A program made the position numbers and the translations under genes. Source: Amphibacillus jilinensis Y1 (GTDB lineage Bacteria > Bacillota > Bacilli > Bacillales > Amphibacillaceae). From it: 64,000 nt of DNA. Of the stretch, positions 33,907 to 42,816 are shown piece after piece (the stretch's first letter is position 1; the number at the start of each line of letters is the position of its first letter). The stretch lies in assembly GCF_000306965.1 (NCBI RefSeq), contig NZ_JH976435.1:162958-226957 (forward strand). The letters run 5' to 3'. Under the pieces are notes generated by a model. It was not told the DNA's origin and did no database searches. It saw nothing but the letters and a program-made list of their open reading frames with translations.

Positions 33907-33952
33907 TCATAAGAGTCTTATGAGTTATTGAAGATAAGAGGTGAATGGCACA

Positions 33953-34720
33953 ATGAAACAATACTTTATTTCAGATCAAGGTAAAGTTAGACCTCATAAT
34001 GAAGATGCGGGAGGACTATTCAAAAATAAAGCTGATCAAACATTAAGTATCGTTGCAGATGGAATGGGTGGCCATCAAGCGGGTGATGTGGCAAGTGAAA
34101 TGGTAAAAACGTATTTTGCAAGTGTTTGGGAAGCAACCGAAAGGATAGATACACCTGAAGAGGCTGAAGCATGGCTGAGATCACATATTTTAAAAGCTAA
34201 TACTAATGTTTTTCAACATGCGGAACAGCATCCTGAATGTCGAGGGATGGGGACAACAGTTATTGTTGTTATATTTATGGCTGATCAACTATCGATAGCG
34301 CATATTGGAGATAGCCGTTGCTATCGATATCGTGAAGGTGACCTTATTCAAATTACAGATGATCATTCACTCGTAAATGAACTCGTGCGATCAGGTCAGT
34401 TATCAAAAGAGGATGCTGAGTATCACCCTCGTAAAAATGTACTAATGAAAGCACTTGGTACAAACCCTACGGTTGAACCAGATGTCTTTTCATCAGCATG
34501 GCATGAAGGAGATCGCTTAATCGTTTGTTCGGATGGATTGACAAATAAATTAACTGATCAAGAGTTAAAAGACTATTTAGCTACGAATGAATCATTACAC
34601 GATATAGCTAAAGAGATGGTTAATGAAGCAAATGATCGCGGTGGTGAGGATAATATTACGTTAGCATTAGCAGAACACAGTGAAGCCGAAGAAGCGGAAG
34701 AAGGTGATGCCACTTGTTAG
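33953..34720 (+). CDS. prpC: PP2C-type protein phosphatase PrpC
   Basis: A manganese-dependent serine/threonine phosphatase that reverses PrkC phosphorylation of targets such as elongation factors. The 255-residue PP2C domain has the metal residues in VADGMGGHQAGD (Asp36), HIGDSR, VCSDGLTNKL and GGEDNITL, in family order. I chose ATG 33953, about 10 bases after AGAGGTG, over GTG 33941, which overlaps that site. It overlaps prkC by seven bases, the usual coupled phosphatase-kinase pair. Confidence 0.96.
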   Translation: MKQYFISDQGKVRPHNEDAGGLFKNKADQTLSIVADGMGGHQAGDVASEMVKTYFASVWEATERIDTPEEAEAWLRSHILKANTNVFQHAEQHPECRGMGTTVIVVIFMADQLSIAHIGDSRCYRYREGDLIQITDDHSLVNELVRSGQLSKEDAEYHPRKNVLMKALGTNPTVEPDVFSSAWHEGDRLIVCSDGLTNKLTDQELKDYLATNESLHDIAKEMVNEANDRGGEDNITLALAEHSEAEEAEEGDATC

Positions 34721-36777
34721 AAGGGAGACTGTTAAGTGAACGTTATCAGGTCAAGCAACTGATAGGTGGCGGCGGAATGGCCAACGTATATCTCGGTTAC
34801 GACTCGATCTTAGAGCGTGAGGTAGCGATAAAAGTATTACGTTTGGAATATGCGAATGATGAGGAATTTATTACACGTTTTCATCGTGAAGCACAATCTG
34901 CCACGAGTCTATCCCACCCTAATATCGTGAATATATTCGATGTTGATGATGAAGATGATATTTATTACATGGTAATGGAATATGTCGAGGGCATGACGTT
35001 AAAGAAATACATTCAACACTATGGTCCAATTCCTGTAGAAGAGTCAATTGATATTATGGTGCAAATCTGTTCAGCTATTGAACATGCGCACGAAAATCAT
35101 ATTGTGCATAGAGACATTAAACCCCAAAATATTTTGATAAGCCCAGATCATCAGGTCAAGGTGACTGATTTTGGTATTGCTTTAGCATTGAGCGCCACGT
35201 CTTTGACTCAGACAAACTCCGTGTTAGGGTCTGTTCATTATTTATCACCTGAACAAGCGAGGGGTGGAACAGCTGATAAAAAGTCAGATATTTATTCTTT
35301 AGGAATTGTATTGTTTGAGTTGCTAACTGGAAGAATCCCGTTCTCTGGTCAATCTGCTGTTTCCATAGCTTTAAAACATTTGCAGTCCAATACACCATCG
35401 GTTCGACAATGGATAGATAATGTTCCACAAAGTCTGGAGAATGTTGTATTAAAAGCCACCACAAAAGATCCTTTTCATCGCTATCAAACATTAAGCGAGT
35501 TGGAAGCTGATCTGTCTACTGTACTTAACCCAGAAAGAATAAACGAACCACCCTTTGTCCAACCTGATGAACCTGGTGAGGCGACTAAGGCCATTCCCGT
35601 TGTGACAAATGAACAATTAGCGCAAAATTCGACAGATAATGAGACACTTGTCCATTCGAAGCAAACGACAGCGTCGACACAACCTGTCAATCCCAAATCT
35701 GAAAATGATGAAGCCGAGGCTAAAGGTAAAAAGAGCAAGAAAAAAAAGAAAAGTAAGAAAAGAAGGATTATTTTTTGGCTTACGATGACATTTTTGGTTG
35801 TTCTTATCGCTAGTTTATTTGCACTTTTTATTTTGCCGAACTTGCTACAACCTGATGATATTGAGATCCCTGATTTAGAAGGGGAGCACGTTGATGATGC
35901 TGAGGAATTACTAACAGAATTAGGTTTAGAAATGGAGCGAGAAGATATTTTCTCAGAAGATATTGAGATTGATCATGTGGTCGATACTGATCCAGAAGCC
36001 GAAACGAGTGTGAAGGAAGGAACGACGATAACAGTGTTTGTCAGTCAAGGCCCAGAAACTGAAACCTTCCCTGATTATGTCGGGCAATCGTATAGTCAAG
36101 TTGAACGTTTATTATTACAGCGCGGCTATCAAGATGTGCAAAGAATTGACTCCTATTCTGATCAACCAGAAGGCCAAATTATTGCTCATTCTGATCCAGA
36201 GCCTGATAGTGAAGTCGTACCTGCTGAAACGGTTGTTATATTTGAAGTCAGTATAGGGGAACGTACAGTTGAGTTAGATAATCTGGTCGGTATGGATGAG
36301 GATAGTGCACGACAATACTTACAAGACCAAGGTTTAACTGCTAATGTAACAAAAGAACATTCCGCTACGGTTAATGAAGGAAATGTTATTCGTCAATCCC
36401 CTGAACCGGGTACCGAGTTAGAAGAGGGTGCTGTTGTCAACTTGGTTATCTCTTTAGGCGAAGAAGAACAATCACCGATTACACATAGTGTGACTTTCAA
36501 TGTTCCTTATACGGGCGAGAGTAACCCACCGGACGATGAGGAAGAACAGGAAGATGAGGAAGAAACAAACCCAGAGAGGCAAGATGTGCGTATTTATGTG
36601 GAAGATATGAATAACGAGCTCACTGATTTATATGAGACGGATACTATTGTAAGTGATACAGAGTTCACTATACGTTTAGTTATAGCCCCGGGTGATACAG
36701 CTACCTATAAAGTTGAACGTGATGATCAAGTCGTTATTCAACGAACAATAGCTTATGAAGATGTGGAAGGAGATTAG
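34714..36777 (+). CDS. prkC: PASTA-domain serine/threonine protein kinase PrkC
   Basis: A membrane eukaryotic-type kinase that senses peptidoglycan fragments; in B. subtilis it triggers spore germination and affects stationary-phase physiology. The 687-residue protein has a kinase domain (1-270: GGGGMANVYLG, Lys40, HRDIKPQN with Asp134, TDFG, a Thr-rich activation loop before GSVHYLSPEQ), a Lys-rich stretch, one transmembrane helix (about 350-372), three PASTA repeats (about 382-587) and a C-terminal Ig-like region. The start is TTG 34714 inside prpC, after AAGGTGAT. The outer part is strikingly rich in Asp and Glu. Confidence 0.96.
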   Translation: MLEGRLLSERYQVKQLIGGGGMANVYLGYDSILEREVAIKVLRLEYANDEEFITRFHREAQSATSLSHPNIVNIFDVDDEDDIYYMVMEYVEGMTLKKYIQHYGPIPVEESIDIMVQICSAIEHAHENHIVHRDIKPQNILISPDHQVKVTDFGIALALSATSLTQTNSVLGSVHYLSPEQARGGTADKKSDIYSLGIVLFELLTGRIPFSGQSAVSIALKHLQSNTPSVRQWIDNVPQSLENVVLKATTKDPFHRYQTLSELEADLSTVLNPERINEPPFVQPDEPGEATKAIPVVTNEQLAQNSTDNETLVHSKQTTASTQPVNPKSENDEAEAKGKKSKKKKKSKKRRIIFWLTMTFLVVLIASLFALFILPNLLQPDDIEIPDLEGEHVDDAEELLTELGLEMEREDIFSEDIEIDHVVDTDPEAETSVKEGTTITVFVSQGPETETFPDYVGQSYSQVERLLLQRGYQDVQRIDSYSDQPEGQIIAHSDPEPDSEVVPAETVVIFEVSIGERTVELDNLVGMDEDSARQYLQDQGLTANVTKEHSATVNEGNVIRQSPEPGTELEEGAVVNLVISLGEEEQSPITHSVTFNVPYTGESNPPDDEEEQEDEEETNPERQDVRIYVEDMNNELTDLYETDTIVSDTEFTIRLVIAPGDTATYKVERDDQVVIQRTIAYEDVEGD

Positions 36778-36780
36778 TGT

Positions 36781-37662
36781 ATGCCTGAAGGTCAAATTAT
36801 CAAGGCATTAAGCGGGTTCTACTACGTGAGCAGTCAAGGAACAACTTATCAATGTAGAGCAAGAGGTCTGTTTCGTAAGCAGAAGCAGACACCTCTTGTT
36901 GGTGACTTTGTTGTATTTGAAGCGGAAAACTTAACCGATGGGTATGTAACAGCACTGTTACCAAGGAAAAATCAGCTTATCCGCCCTCCTGTTGCAAATG
37001 TTGATCAAGCCTTGATCACTGTTTCAGCAAAGGAACCCGAATTCAGTACGGTTTTACTCGACCGATTTTTAGTTTTAGTTGAATTTAATCAGATTGAACC
37101 CATCATTCTAATAACTAAAATAGATTTATTAACAAAAGAAGAAGCTTCATACTTAAATATGTTTGTAGAAAATTATCGTCGTTTAGGTTACCAAGTGAAG
37201 TTACTATCTGATGAACCTGATCAGAACTTCCAAGAAATGCAAACAACGCTATCCAACCGGACTTCAGTCATTGCCGGACAATCTGGTGTGGGTAAATCTT
37301 CTCTATTGAATCGTTTGAACTCAGATTTATCAATAAAAACAGCTGAAATTTCAACAAGTTTAGGCCGGGGAAAGCATACGACAAGACATGTGGAATTAGT
37401 AGAAGTCAATAATGGATTAGTTGCTGATACGCCAGGGTTTAGTTCTTTAGATTTTGAGCAGTTATCACGAGAAGATCTACCCCTATGTTTTCCGGAGTTT
37501 GATCACTATCGTTCGCAATGTAAATTTAGAGGTTGCATGCATATAGAAGAACCAAAGTGTGCGGTGAAAACTGCGTTAGAACAAGGTGAAATCGCTGAAT
37601 ATCGCTACCAGCATTATTTACAATTTGAGCAAGAAATACAATCAAGAAAGCCGAGGTATTAA
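36781..37662 (+). CDS. rsgA: Ribosome small subunit-dependent GTPase RsgA
   Basis: RsgA (CpgA, YloQ) is a circularly permuted GTPase acting in late 30S maturation. The 293-residue protein has an N-terminal OB fold (about 1-65), the permuted GTPase with ITKIDL (G4, about 110) before the P-loop GQSGVGKSSLLN (about 165-176) and DTPGFSSLD (G3), then a zinc domain with CKFRGCMHIEEPKC near 245. It follows prkC by three bases. CpgA is a known PrkC substrate in B. subtilis, which fits the context. Confidence 0.96.
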   Translation: MPEGQIIKALSGFYYVSSQGTTYQCRARGLFRKQKQTPLVGDFVVFEAENLTDGYVTALLPRKNQLIRPPVANVDQALITVSAKEPEFSTVLLDRFLVLVEFNQIEPIILITKIDLLTKEEASYLNMFVENYRRLGYQVKLLSDEPDQNFQEMQTTLSNRTSVIAGQSGVGKSSLLNRLNSDLSIKTAEISTSLGRGKHTTRHVELVEVNNGLVADTPGFSSLDFEQLSREDLPLCFPEFDHYRSQCKFRGCMHIEEPKCAVKTALEQGEIAEYRYQHYLQFEQEIQSRKPRY

Positions 37663-37664
37663 TT

Positions 37665-38327
37665 ATGAAAAAAATTGCCCCTTCAATCTTATCAGCTAAT
37701 TTTGCCCAACTGGGTGAAGAAATAAAAGAGGTAGAACAGGCTGGCGCCGACTATATTCATGTAGATGTTATGGATGGCCACTTTGTGCCTAATATTACGA
37801 TCGGACCATTAATTGTAGATGCGGTTCGTCCAGTGACGACATTACCATTAGATGTTCACTTAATGATTACTAACCCAGATCAGTATATTGATGCTTTTGT
37901 TGCAGCAGGGGCAGATATAATCTCTGTACATGTAGAAACGTGTAATCATTTACATCGTACAATTTTAGCAATAAAGGAGAAAGGGGTAAAGGCGGGATTA
38001 GTTATCAATCCTGCAACACCGATTGAGCTCGTTAAGCCGATTCTTCCGGAACTTGATTTACTATTATTTATGACTGTCAACCCTGGCTTTGGCGGACAAA
38101 CGTTTATATCGTCAGTACTTGATAAAATTAAACAAGCAGATCAATGGCGTAAAGCACTTGGTTTAAATCTTGAATTTGAAGTGGATGGGGGAATAAACAT
38201 CGATACCGCAAAGCAATGTGCAGATGTAGGTGTTGATGTGTTCGTAGCAGGGAGTGCTATTTTCAACGTTAATGATCGTTCGCAAGCTATTAAAGAACTT
38301 AGAAGTGTGATTATAGGAAATGCATGA
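37665..38327 (+). CDS. rpe: Ribulose-phosphate 3-epimerase
   Basis: Interconverts ribulose 5-phosphate and xylulose 5-phosphate in the pentose phosphate pathway. The 220-residue TIM barrel shows the metal-binding signature HVDVMDGHFVPNITIGP (about 32-48), LDVHLMI near 65, and the catalytic and phosphate motifs MTVNPGFGGQ, EVDGGIN and VAGSAIF. It starts two bases after rsgA and overlaps thiN by eight bases. Confidence 0.97.
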   Translation: MKKIAPSILSANFAQLGEEIKEVEQAGADYIHVDVMDGHFVPNITIGPLIVDAVRPVTTLPLDVHLMITNPDQYIDAFVAAGADIISVHVETCNHLHRTILAIKEKGVKAGLVINPATPIELVKPILPELDLLLFMTVNPGFGGQTFISSVLDKIKQADQWRKALGLNLEFEVDGGINIDTAKQCADVGVDVFVAGSAIFNVNDRSQAIKELRSVIIGNA

Positions 38328-38985
38328 TATTAAACGCCTTGCAATCGTTGCTGGTGGACCAGACAAGAACATTCCAAATATTAGCCATTATAATAAAGAA
38401 ATAGATTATTGGATTGGGTGCGATCGAGGAGCACTAACTATACTTAAACACCAGTTGCCTTTAAATTTGGCAATTGGTGATTTTGATTCCGTGACCGAAC
38501 GAGAACGTGAACAGATACGAAGCTATGCTACTCGAACAGACATGTATCCGGTAGAGAAAGATTATAGTGACTTGGAGCTAGCTATTAAAGCAGCATATGC
38601 CTTAAATATAGAAGAAATCATATTATTTGGCGTAACTGGTGGAAGACTTGATCATGAACTCCTTGTTATTTTTATACTTGAAAAATACTTAATTGAGGGC
38701 GTTAAAATTAGCGTAATAGATCGACAGAATGAAATAACTGTCTATCTGCCCGGGCGCTATCGTCTTGAACAAGATGATCGTTATCCTAAGCTATCGTTTT
38801 TACCTATGTCAGAAGTTGTTCATAAACTTCATTTGGAAGGTTTTTATTATCCATTAACTAATGTTGATGTCAAACGAGGAGATTCTTTAACTTTATCAAA
38901 TCATTTGATTGGTCAATATGGTTATTTTTCGTTTGACAATGGCATATTAATATTGATAAAGAGTAGTGAACAACTTAATGATTAA
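38320..38985 (+). CDS. thiN: Thiamine pyrophosphokinase
   Basis: Transfers pyrophosphate from ATP to thiamine to form the cofactor. The 221-residue protein has the ThiN/TPK motifs GGPDKN (about 11), GCDRGAL, IGDFDSVTE (about 51-59), EKDYSDLELA (about 78-87) and GVTGGRLDHEL (about 106-116), then the C-terminal thiamine-binding domain with LTNVDVKRGDSLTLSN. The ribosome binding site is poor (AGGAA), but the overlap with rpe suggests coupling. It precedes spoVM, as in B. subtilis. Confidence 0.94.
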   Translation: MHDIKRLAIVAGGPDKNIPNISHYNKEIDYWIGCDRGALTILKHQLPLNLAIGDFDSVTEREREQIRSYATRTDMYPVEKDYSDLELAIKAAYALNIEEIILFGVTGGRLDHELLVIFILEKYLIEGVKISVIDRQNEITVYLPGRYRLEQDDRYPKLSFLPMSEVVHKLHLEGFYYPLTNVDVKRGDSLTLSNHLIGQYGYFSFDNGILILIKSSEQLND

Positions 38986-39029
38986 ACAAGACATTCATTG
39001 AGGTGTTAGATAGGGTTAGGAGGGGTCAC

Positions 39030-39122
39030 ATGCGTTTTTATACGATAAAGCTCCCAAAATTTCTAGGAGGTATTGTCCGTTTTTTTGCAGGGGCAGCGCA
39101 AAGAAAAGACAAGAAAAAGTAA
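39030..39122 (+). CDS. spoVM: Stage V sporulation protein M (spore coat anchor peptide)
   Basis: SpoVM is a tiny amphipathic peptide that recognises the convex forespore membrane and anchors SpoIVA for coat and cortex assembly. This 30-residue reading frame contains FYTIKLPKFLGGIVR (residues 3-17), nearly identical to B. subtilis SpoVM and including the key Pro9. It is preceded by TTAGGAGGGG at good spacing and sits between thiN and rpmB as in B. subtilis. The C-terminal tail is longer than the 26-residue B. subtilis peptide and ends in four charged residues. It is the strongest single sign that the organism sporulates. Confidence 0.95.
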   Translation: MRFYTIKLPKFLGGIVRFFAGAAQRKDKKK

Positions 39123-39128
39123 CATAAA

Positions 39129-39163
39129 CAGAAGAGCACCTTAATTTAAGGTGCTCTTCTGTT
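39129..39163. terminator. Bidirectional terminator between spoVM and rpmB
   Basis: A near-perfect palindrome: AGAAGAGCACCTTAA pairs with TTAAGGTGCTCTTCT across 39130-39160, with A-rich and T-rich flanks. It can end transcripts from both convergent genes. Confidence 0.85.
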
Positions 39164-39171
39164 AAAAGTTA

Positions 39172-39360
39172 TTATACACGTTCAACTTTACCTGACTTCA
39201 AGGCGCGGGCAGAAACATATACACGTTTAGGTTTACCATCTACCATAATGCGGACTTTTTGAACGTTTGCTTTCCATTGACGTTTATTTGCATTCATAGC
39301 GTGTGAACGGTTATTGCCAGCTTTAGTCTGACGTCCAGTTACAGCACATTTACGACTCAT
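39172..39360 (-). CDS. rpmB: Ribosomal protein L28
   Basis: A 62-residue component of the large ribosomal subunit. It shows the L28 pattern [20 protein letters not shown], then an Arg/Lys-rich middle and ARALKSGKV at the end. I chose the ATG at 39360 because it is preceded by GGGAGGG; an in-frame ATG upstream would add 18 residues foreign to the family. Only one cysteine is present, so this is the zinc-free form. Its minus-strand orientation against its neighbours is also seen in B. subtilis. Confidence 0.96.
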   Translation of the reverse strand: MSRKCAVTGRQTKAGNNRSHAMNANKRQWKANVQKVRIMVDGKPKRVYVSARALKSGKVERV

Positions 39361-39733
39361 ATTAATCCCTCCCAATTTACAACTATCTGATTTCATACTT
39401 ATATAATTTATCATAGTTACAGCTTAAATGCAATCACTAGTTTCAGCGAGTAGTATGTACTTTTCTTATAGTACCACCTCAGCCGTAAAGCATAATTATA
39501 ATCAATATGTAAGGGTTGACAGGCGTAGGCTTTTCGTCCATTGTAGAGGATAAGAATGGCGGGTGCGTTTTTCGATTGACTGACTACATCCATTAAAGCC
39601 TTTTCTATTTGATAAAAGTATTGTAAAATGTTTAATGGCTATTGATGTTTAGTTGAGGTTATAATACTTTTGACTATCCTTATAAATTTTAAATAATGCT
39701 AAAGAAAGATTGACTATCGAGGAGGCTAAAGAT
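39361..39733. other. Divergent intergenic region between rpmB and yloU
   Basis: This 373-base gap holds promoters for both flanking genes. On the plus strand TTGACT (39670-39675), 16 bases and AATAAT (39692-39697) lie 36 bases before yloU; a perfect TATAAT at 39660-39665 lacks a matching -35 box. On the minus strand TTGCAT, 17 bases and TAAATT fit a weak rpmB promoter near 39405-39435. A perfect 8-base inverted repeat CCATTAAA (39590) / TTTAATGG (39631) has no assigned role. No gene is apparent. Confidence 0.5.
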
Positions 39734-40096
39734 ATGGCTATTGAGTTGACCACAAAAGATGGACGGGTTACGATCACAAACGAAGTGATTTCAACAGTTG
39801 CTGGTGGTGCTGCTATTGAATGCTATGGTATTATTGGTATGGCTTCAAAAAATCAATTAAAAGATGGCATTGCTGAAATTTTAAGAAAAGAAAATTTCTC
39901 TAAAGGTGTCGTTGTTCAGCAAGATGGAGATCAAGTATCGATTGATATGTATATCATTGTTAGCTATGGAACAAAGATATCTGAAATTGCTCACAATGTC
40001 CAATCACAAGTTAAATACACATTAGATAAAACATTAGGTTTGCCAATTAAAGCTGTAAATATTTATATTCAAGGGGTTCGTGTACAAGCCGAATAA
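39734..40096 (+). CDS. yloU: Asp23/YloU family protein
   Basis: A 120-residue Asp23 (DUF322) family protein. Such proteins are linked to envelope homeostasis or alkaline shock in other Firmicutes; their exact role is unknown. The family core is clear: GRVTITNEVISTVAGGAA (about 9-26), IGMASKN, then DMYIIVSYGTKISEIA and VNIYIQGVRV at the end. I chose ATG 39734, 8 bases after GAGGAGG; a TTG at 39710 is upstream of that site. It forms a conserved pair with fakA. Confidence 0.94.
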   Translation: MAIELTTKDGRVTITNEVISTVAGGAAIECYGIIGMASKNQLKDGIAEILRKENFSKGVVVQQDGDQVSIDMYIIVSYGTKISEIAHNVQSQVKYTLDKTLGLPIKAVNIYIQGVRVQAE

Positions 40097-40149
40097 TAAA
40101 CAGTGTCATTTGTGGCGCGTGTTCGTGAATGACAAGGGAGGAAGTAGCA

Positions 40150-41811
40150 GTGGTATTAACAAAAATAGAGGGTGAAAAGCTAGCAGAAATGATTCTACTA
40201 GGCGCTAATCACCTCTCTAATAACGCAGACATGATTGATGCACTAAATGTATTCCCTGTTCCGGATGGGGATACAGGAACAAATATGAATTTATCTATGA
40301 CTTCAGGGGCTTCAGAAGTTAAAAAAGTAACTAACAATAATGTAGCTGAAGTAGCCAATGCATTTGCCAAAGGTTTATTAATGGGTGCGCGTGGTAACTC
40401 AGGAGTTATTTTATCGCAATTATTTCGTGGTTTCTCTAAAAGTGTGAGTGATTTAGAGATGTTGACACCTCAAGAATTTGCTAAAGCTTTGCAAAGTGGG
40501 GTGCGTACTGCATATAAGGCTGTTATTAAACCTGTAGAAGGGACAATTTTAACAGTCGCAAAAGATACAGCAAACGAAGCAGAACAATTTGCGACTCAAA
40601 CCGATGATTTCATTGCATTTATGGAAGGTGTTGTTAAGGCGGCCAAGCAATCTTTAGAACGGACGCCAGATTTATTACCCGTTCTTAAAGAAGTTGGTGT
40701 TGTTGATAGTGGTGGGCAAGGTTTAGTCATTATATATGAAGCATTTTTAGCTTCTCTAAAAGGGGAAGCTTTGCCGGAAACCGATACAGAGACTGCACCA
40801 ATGGATGATATGGTAAGTGCTGAGCATCATAAATCCAATCAAGATTACCTCAATACCGAAGATATTGAGTTTGGTTATTGCACAGAATTTATGGTTAAAT
40901 TTGAAGCTGATAAATTGGAGGCTCAGCCTTATGATGAAGCAGCTTTTCGTGAAGAGTTGGGTGAATTAGGTGACTCATTATTGGTTGTTTCAGATGAGGA
41001 TTTTGTTCGTGTCCATGTTCATGTGGAGTATCCAGGTGAAGCATTGAATCTTGCTCAAAGGTTTGGAAGTTTCGTTCAACTGAAGGTTGAAAATATGCGT
41101 GAGCAACATTCTTCTATTGTTGGAGAGAGTGAAGTTAAAAAAGACAAGCCAAAATCCGATTATGGAATTGTCGCCGTTGCTATGGGTTCAGGAATTGACG
41201 AGCTGTTAACAAGTCTAGGAACAACTGTTGTCATGCAAGGCGGACAAACCATGAATCCTAGCACTCAAGATATTACAGAAGCGATTGAAAAGGCACATGC
41301 AAAAAAAGTCATTATTCTACCAAATAATAAAAATATTATTATGGCAGCGGAGCAGGCTGCAGAATTAAGTGAGGCTGAAGTTGCGGTTATACCTACAAAA
41401 ACGATACCTCAAGGTATGAGTGCGTTGTTAGTCTATAATCCAGACGCAAGCTTAGCTGAGAATTCTACAAACATGTCTGAGGCATGCCAGCGAGTTAAAA
41501 CAGGTCAAATCACATATGCGGTTCGTGATACACAGATTGATGGTTTAACAATCGAGAACGGCAATTTTATGGGGCTTGCTGATGGGAAAATTAAAGCCAC
41601 AGACCCTGATAAATTAGTAGCGACAAAACAATTACTTGATGAACTTATCGATGAAGGTGATGAAATTATCACTATTTTAGAAGGCGAAGATGCTACTGCA
41701 CAAGAGACAGAGATGATCCAGTCATTTATAGAAGAGAACTATAAAGATATTGAGGTTGAGGTTCATAAAGGAAATCAACCGATCTACGCTTATATCTTTT
41801 CAGCTGAATAA
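40150..41811 (+). CDS. fakA: Fatty acid kinase catalytic subunit FakA (Dak/YloV family)
   Basis: FakA phosphorylates exogenous fatty acids held by FakB proteins, giving acyl phosphates for phospholipid synthesis. The 553-residue protein (B. subtilis YloV has the same length) has an N-terminal DhaL-type nucleotide domain with ALNVFPVPDGDTGTNM (about 32-47) and ARGNSGVILSQLFRG (about 83-97), then a middle region and a C-terminal DegV-like domain. I chose GTG 40150, 8 bases after GGGAGG, over ATG 40129 upstream of that site. No fakB is in this window. Confidence 0.93.
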   Translation: MVLTKIEGEKLAEMILLGANHLSNNADMIDALNVFPVPDGDTGTNMNLSMTSGASEVKKVTNNNVAEVANAFAKGLLMGARGNSGVILSQLFRGFSKSVSDLEMLTPQEFAKALQSGVRTAYKAVIKPVEGTILTVAKDTANEAEQFATQTDDFIAFMEGVVKAAKQSLERTPDLLPVLKEVGVVDSGGQGLVIIYEAFLASLKGEALPETDTETAPMDDMVSAEHHKSNQDYLNTEDIEFGYCTEFMVKFEADKLEAQPYDEAAFREELGELGDSLLVVSDEDFVRVHVHVEYPGEALNLAQRFGSFVQLKVENMREQHSSIVGESEVKKDKPKSDYGIVAVAMGSGIDELLTSLGTTVVMQGGQTMNPSTQDITEAIEKAHAKKVIILPNNKNIIMAAEQAAELSEAEVAVIPTKTIPQGMSALLVYNPDASLAENSTNMSEACQRVKTGQITYAVRDTQIDGLTIENGNFMGLADGKIKATDPDKLVATKQLLDELIDEGDEIITILEGEDATAQETEMIQSFIEENYKDIEVEVHKGNQPIYAYIFSAE

Positions 41812-41835
41812 TATATTATTTTTCTGATACTTTAG

Positions 41836-41868
41836 GTGTTTCGGAGGCTCACTTCGAAACACTTTTTT
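41836..41868 (+). terminator. Terminator after fakA
   Basis: Stem GTGTTTCG (41836-41843) / CGAAACAC (41855-41862), followed directly by TTTTTT. Confidence 0.85.
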
Positions 41869-41869
41869 G

Positions 41870-41985
41870 TATAAAACGAACCTTCAATCAGTGAGCGTTT
41901 TCGCTCTTCTACCATGAGCTCCCGTCCAAATAGATTTGCCTTATCCTCTATCTTGAGGCGGGTGTTTGACGGTCAGTTATCTGTG
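41870..41985 (-). repeat. Dispersed intergenic repeat, copy 3 (reverse)
   Basis: Read on the minus strand it ends GATTGAAGGTTCGTTTTAT and begins with CGTCAAACACCCGCCTC then AAGATAGAGG, matching the ends of the forward copies. The centre differs (a small hairpin GAGCGAAAACGCTC). It starts immediately after the fakA terminator. The rest of the 314-base gap up to sdaAB (41986-42125) shows no clear promoter pair and no gene; TATACT at 42086-42091 is the best -10 candidate. Confidence 0.75.
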
Positions 41986-42125
41986 CTAAAAAAATAGCAG
42001 TTTATTTTTAACGAAAAGATAAGTCGATGAGATTCAGTTATAGCATATACAATGGGCTTTGATAGAATTTAGAGCCAGCTAAGTGTATACTAAATGCATA
42101 CAACTTCGTTAATAGGGGTGATCAA

Positions 42126-42791
42126 ATGGTAAAATTTAATTCAGTCTTTGATATAATTGGACCAGTTATGGTTGGACCATCAAGCTCTCATACAGCTGGT
42201 GCAGTTAAGATAGGGAATGCAGCAAGACATTTATATGGGAAAACACCAGAAAAGGCAAAGATTCACTTATATGGTTCTTTTGCAAAAACTTATCAAGGTC
42301 ATGGTACCGATCTGGCTTTAATTGCTGGTCTGCTTGGTTTTGATACAAATGATCAACGTATACCTGACGCAGTGAGTGAAGCAAAGAAGGCGGGTTTGAC
42401 ATTTCAATTTGTTGAAGAGCATACAGCAACTGAACATCCTAACACGGTTAGAATAACGCTGGGAGATAGTCAAGAACAATTAGAATTGGTAGGTGTCTCA
42501 ATTGGTGGAGGGAAAATCGAAATTATTGAGTTAAATGGTTTTGAACTTCACTTGTCTGGAAATTATCCAGCAATATTAATTATGCATAATGACCGCTTTG
42601 GGGCGATAGCTTCAGTAACTAAGATTTTAGCCAAACATGAAATTAACATTGGTAGAATGGAAGTAAACCGTAAGGACGTTGGCAAAGAAGCACTTATGAC
42701 GATTGAATTGGACCAAAATATTGAGAGCGATGTAGAGCAAGAGCTACAGTTAGCTAAACATATTCTGAAAATTGTAAAGGTCGTTAACTAA
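42126..42791 (+). CDS. sdaAB: L-serine dehydratase, beta subunit
   Basis: One half of the iron-sulfur L-serine deaminase, which turns serine into pyruvate and ammonia. The 221-residue protein shows the beta-chain start FDIIGPVMVGPSSSHTAGAV (about 7-26) and a C-terminal ACT domain (about 147-221), typically used for serine sensing. AGGGGTG precedes the start. It lies 25 bases before the alpha-subunit gene; both subunits are split as usual in Firmicutes. Confidence 0.95.
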   Translation: MVKFNSVFDIIGPVMVGPSSSHTAGAVKIGNAARHLYGKTPEKAKIHLYGSFAKTYQGHGTDLALIAGLLGFDTNDQRIPDAVSEAKKAGLTFQFVEEHTATEHPNTVRITLGDSQEQLELVGVSIGGGKIEIIELNGFELHLSGNYPAILIMHNDRFGAIASVTKILAKHEINIGRMEVNRKDVGKEALMTIELDQNIESDVEQELQLAKHILKIVKVVN

Positions 42792-42816
42792 TAGATAAAT
42801 ACGTGGAGGGAACAAG

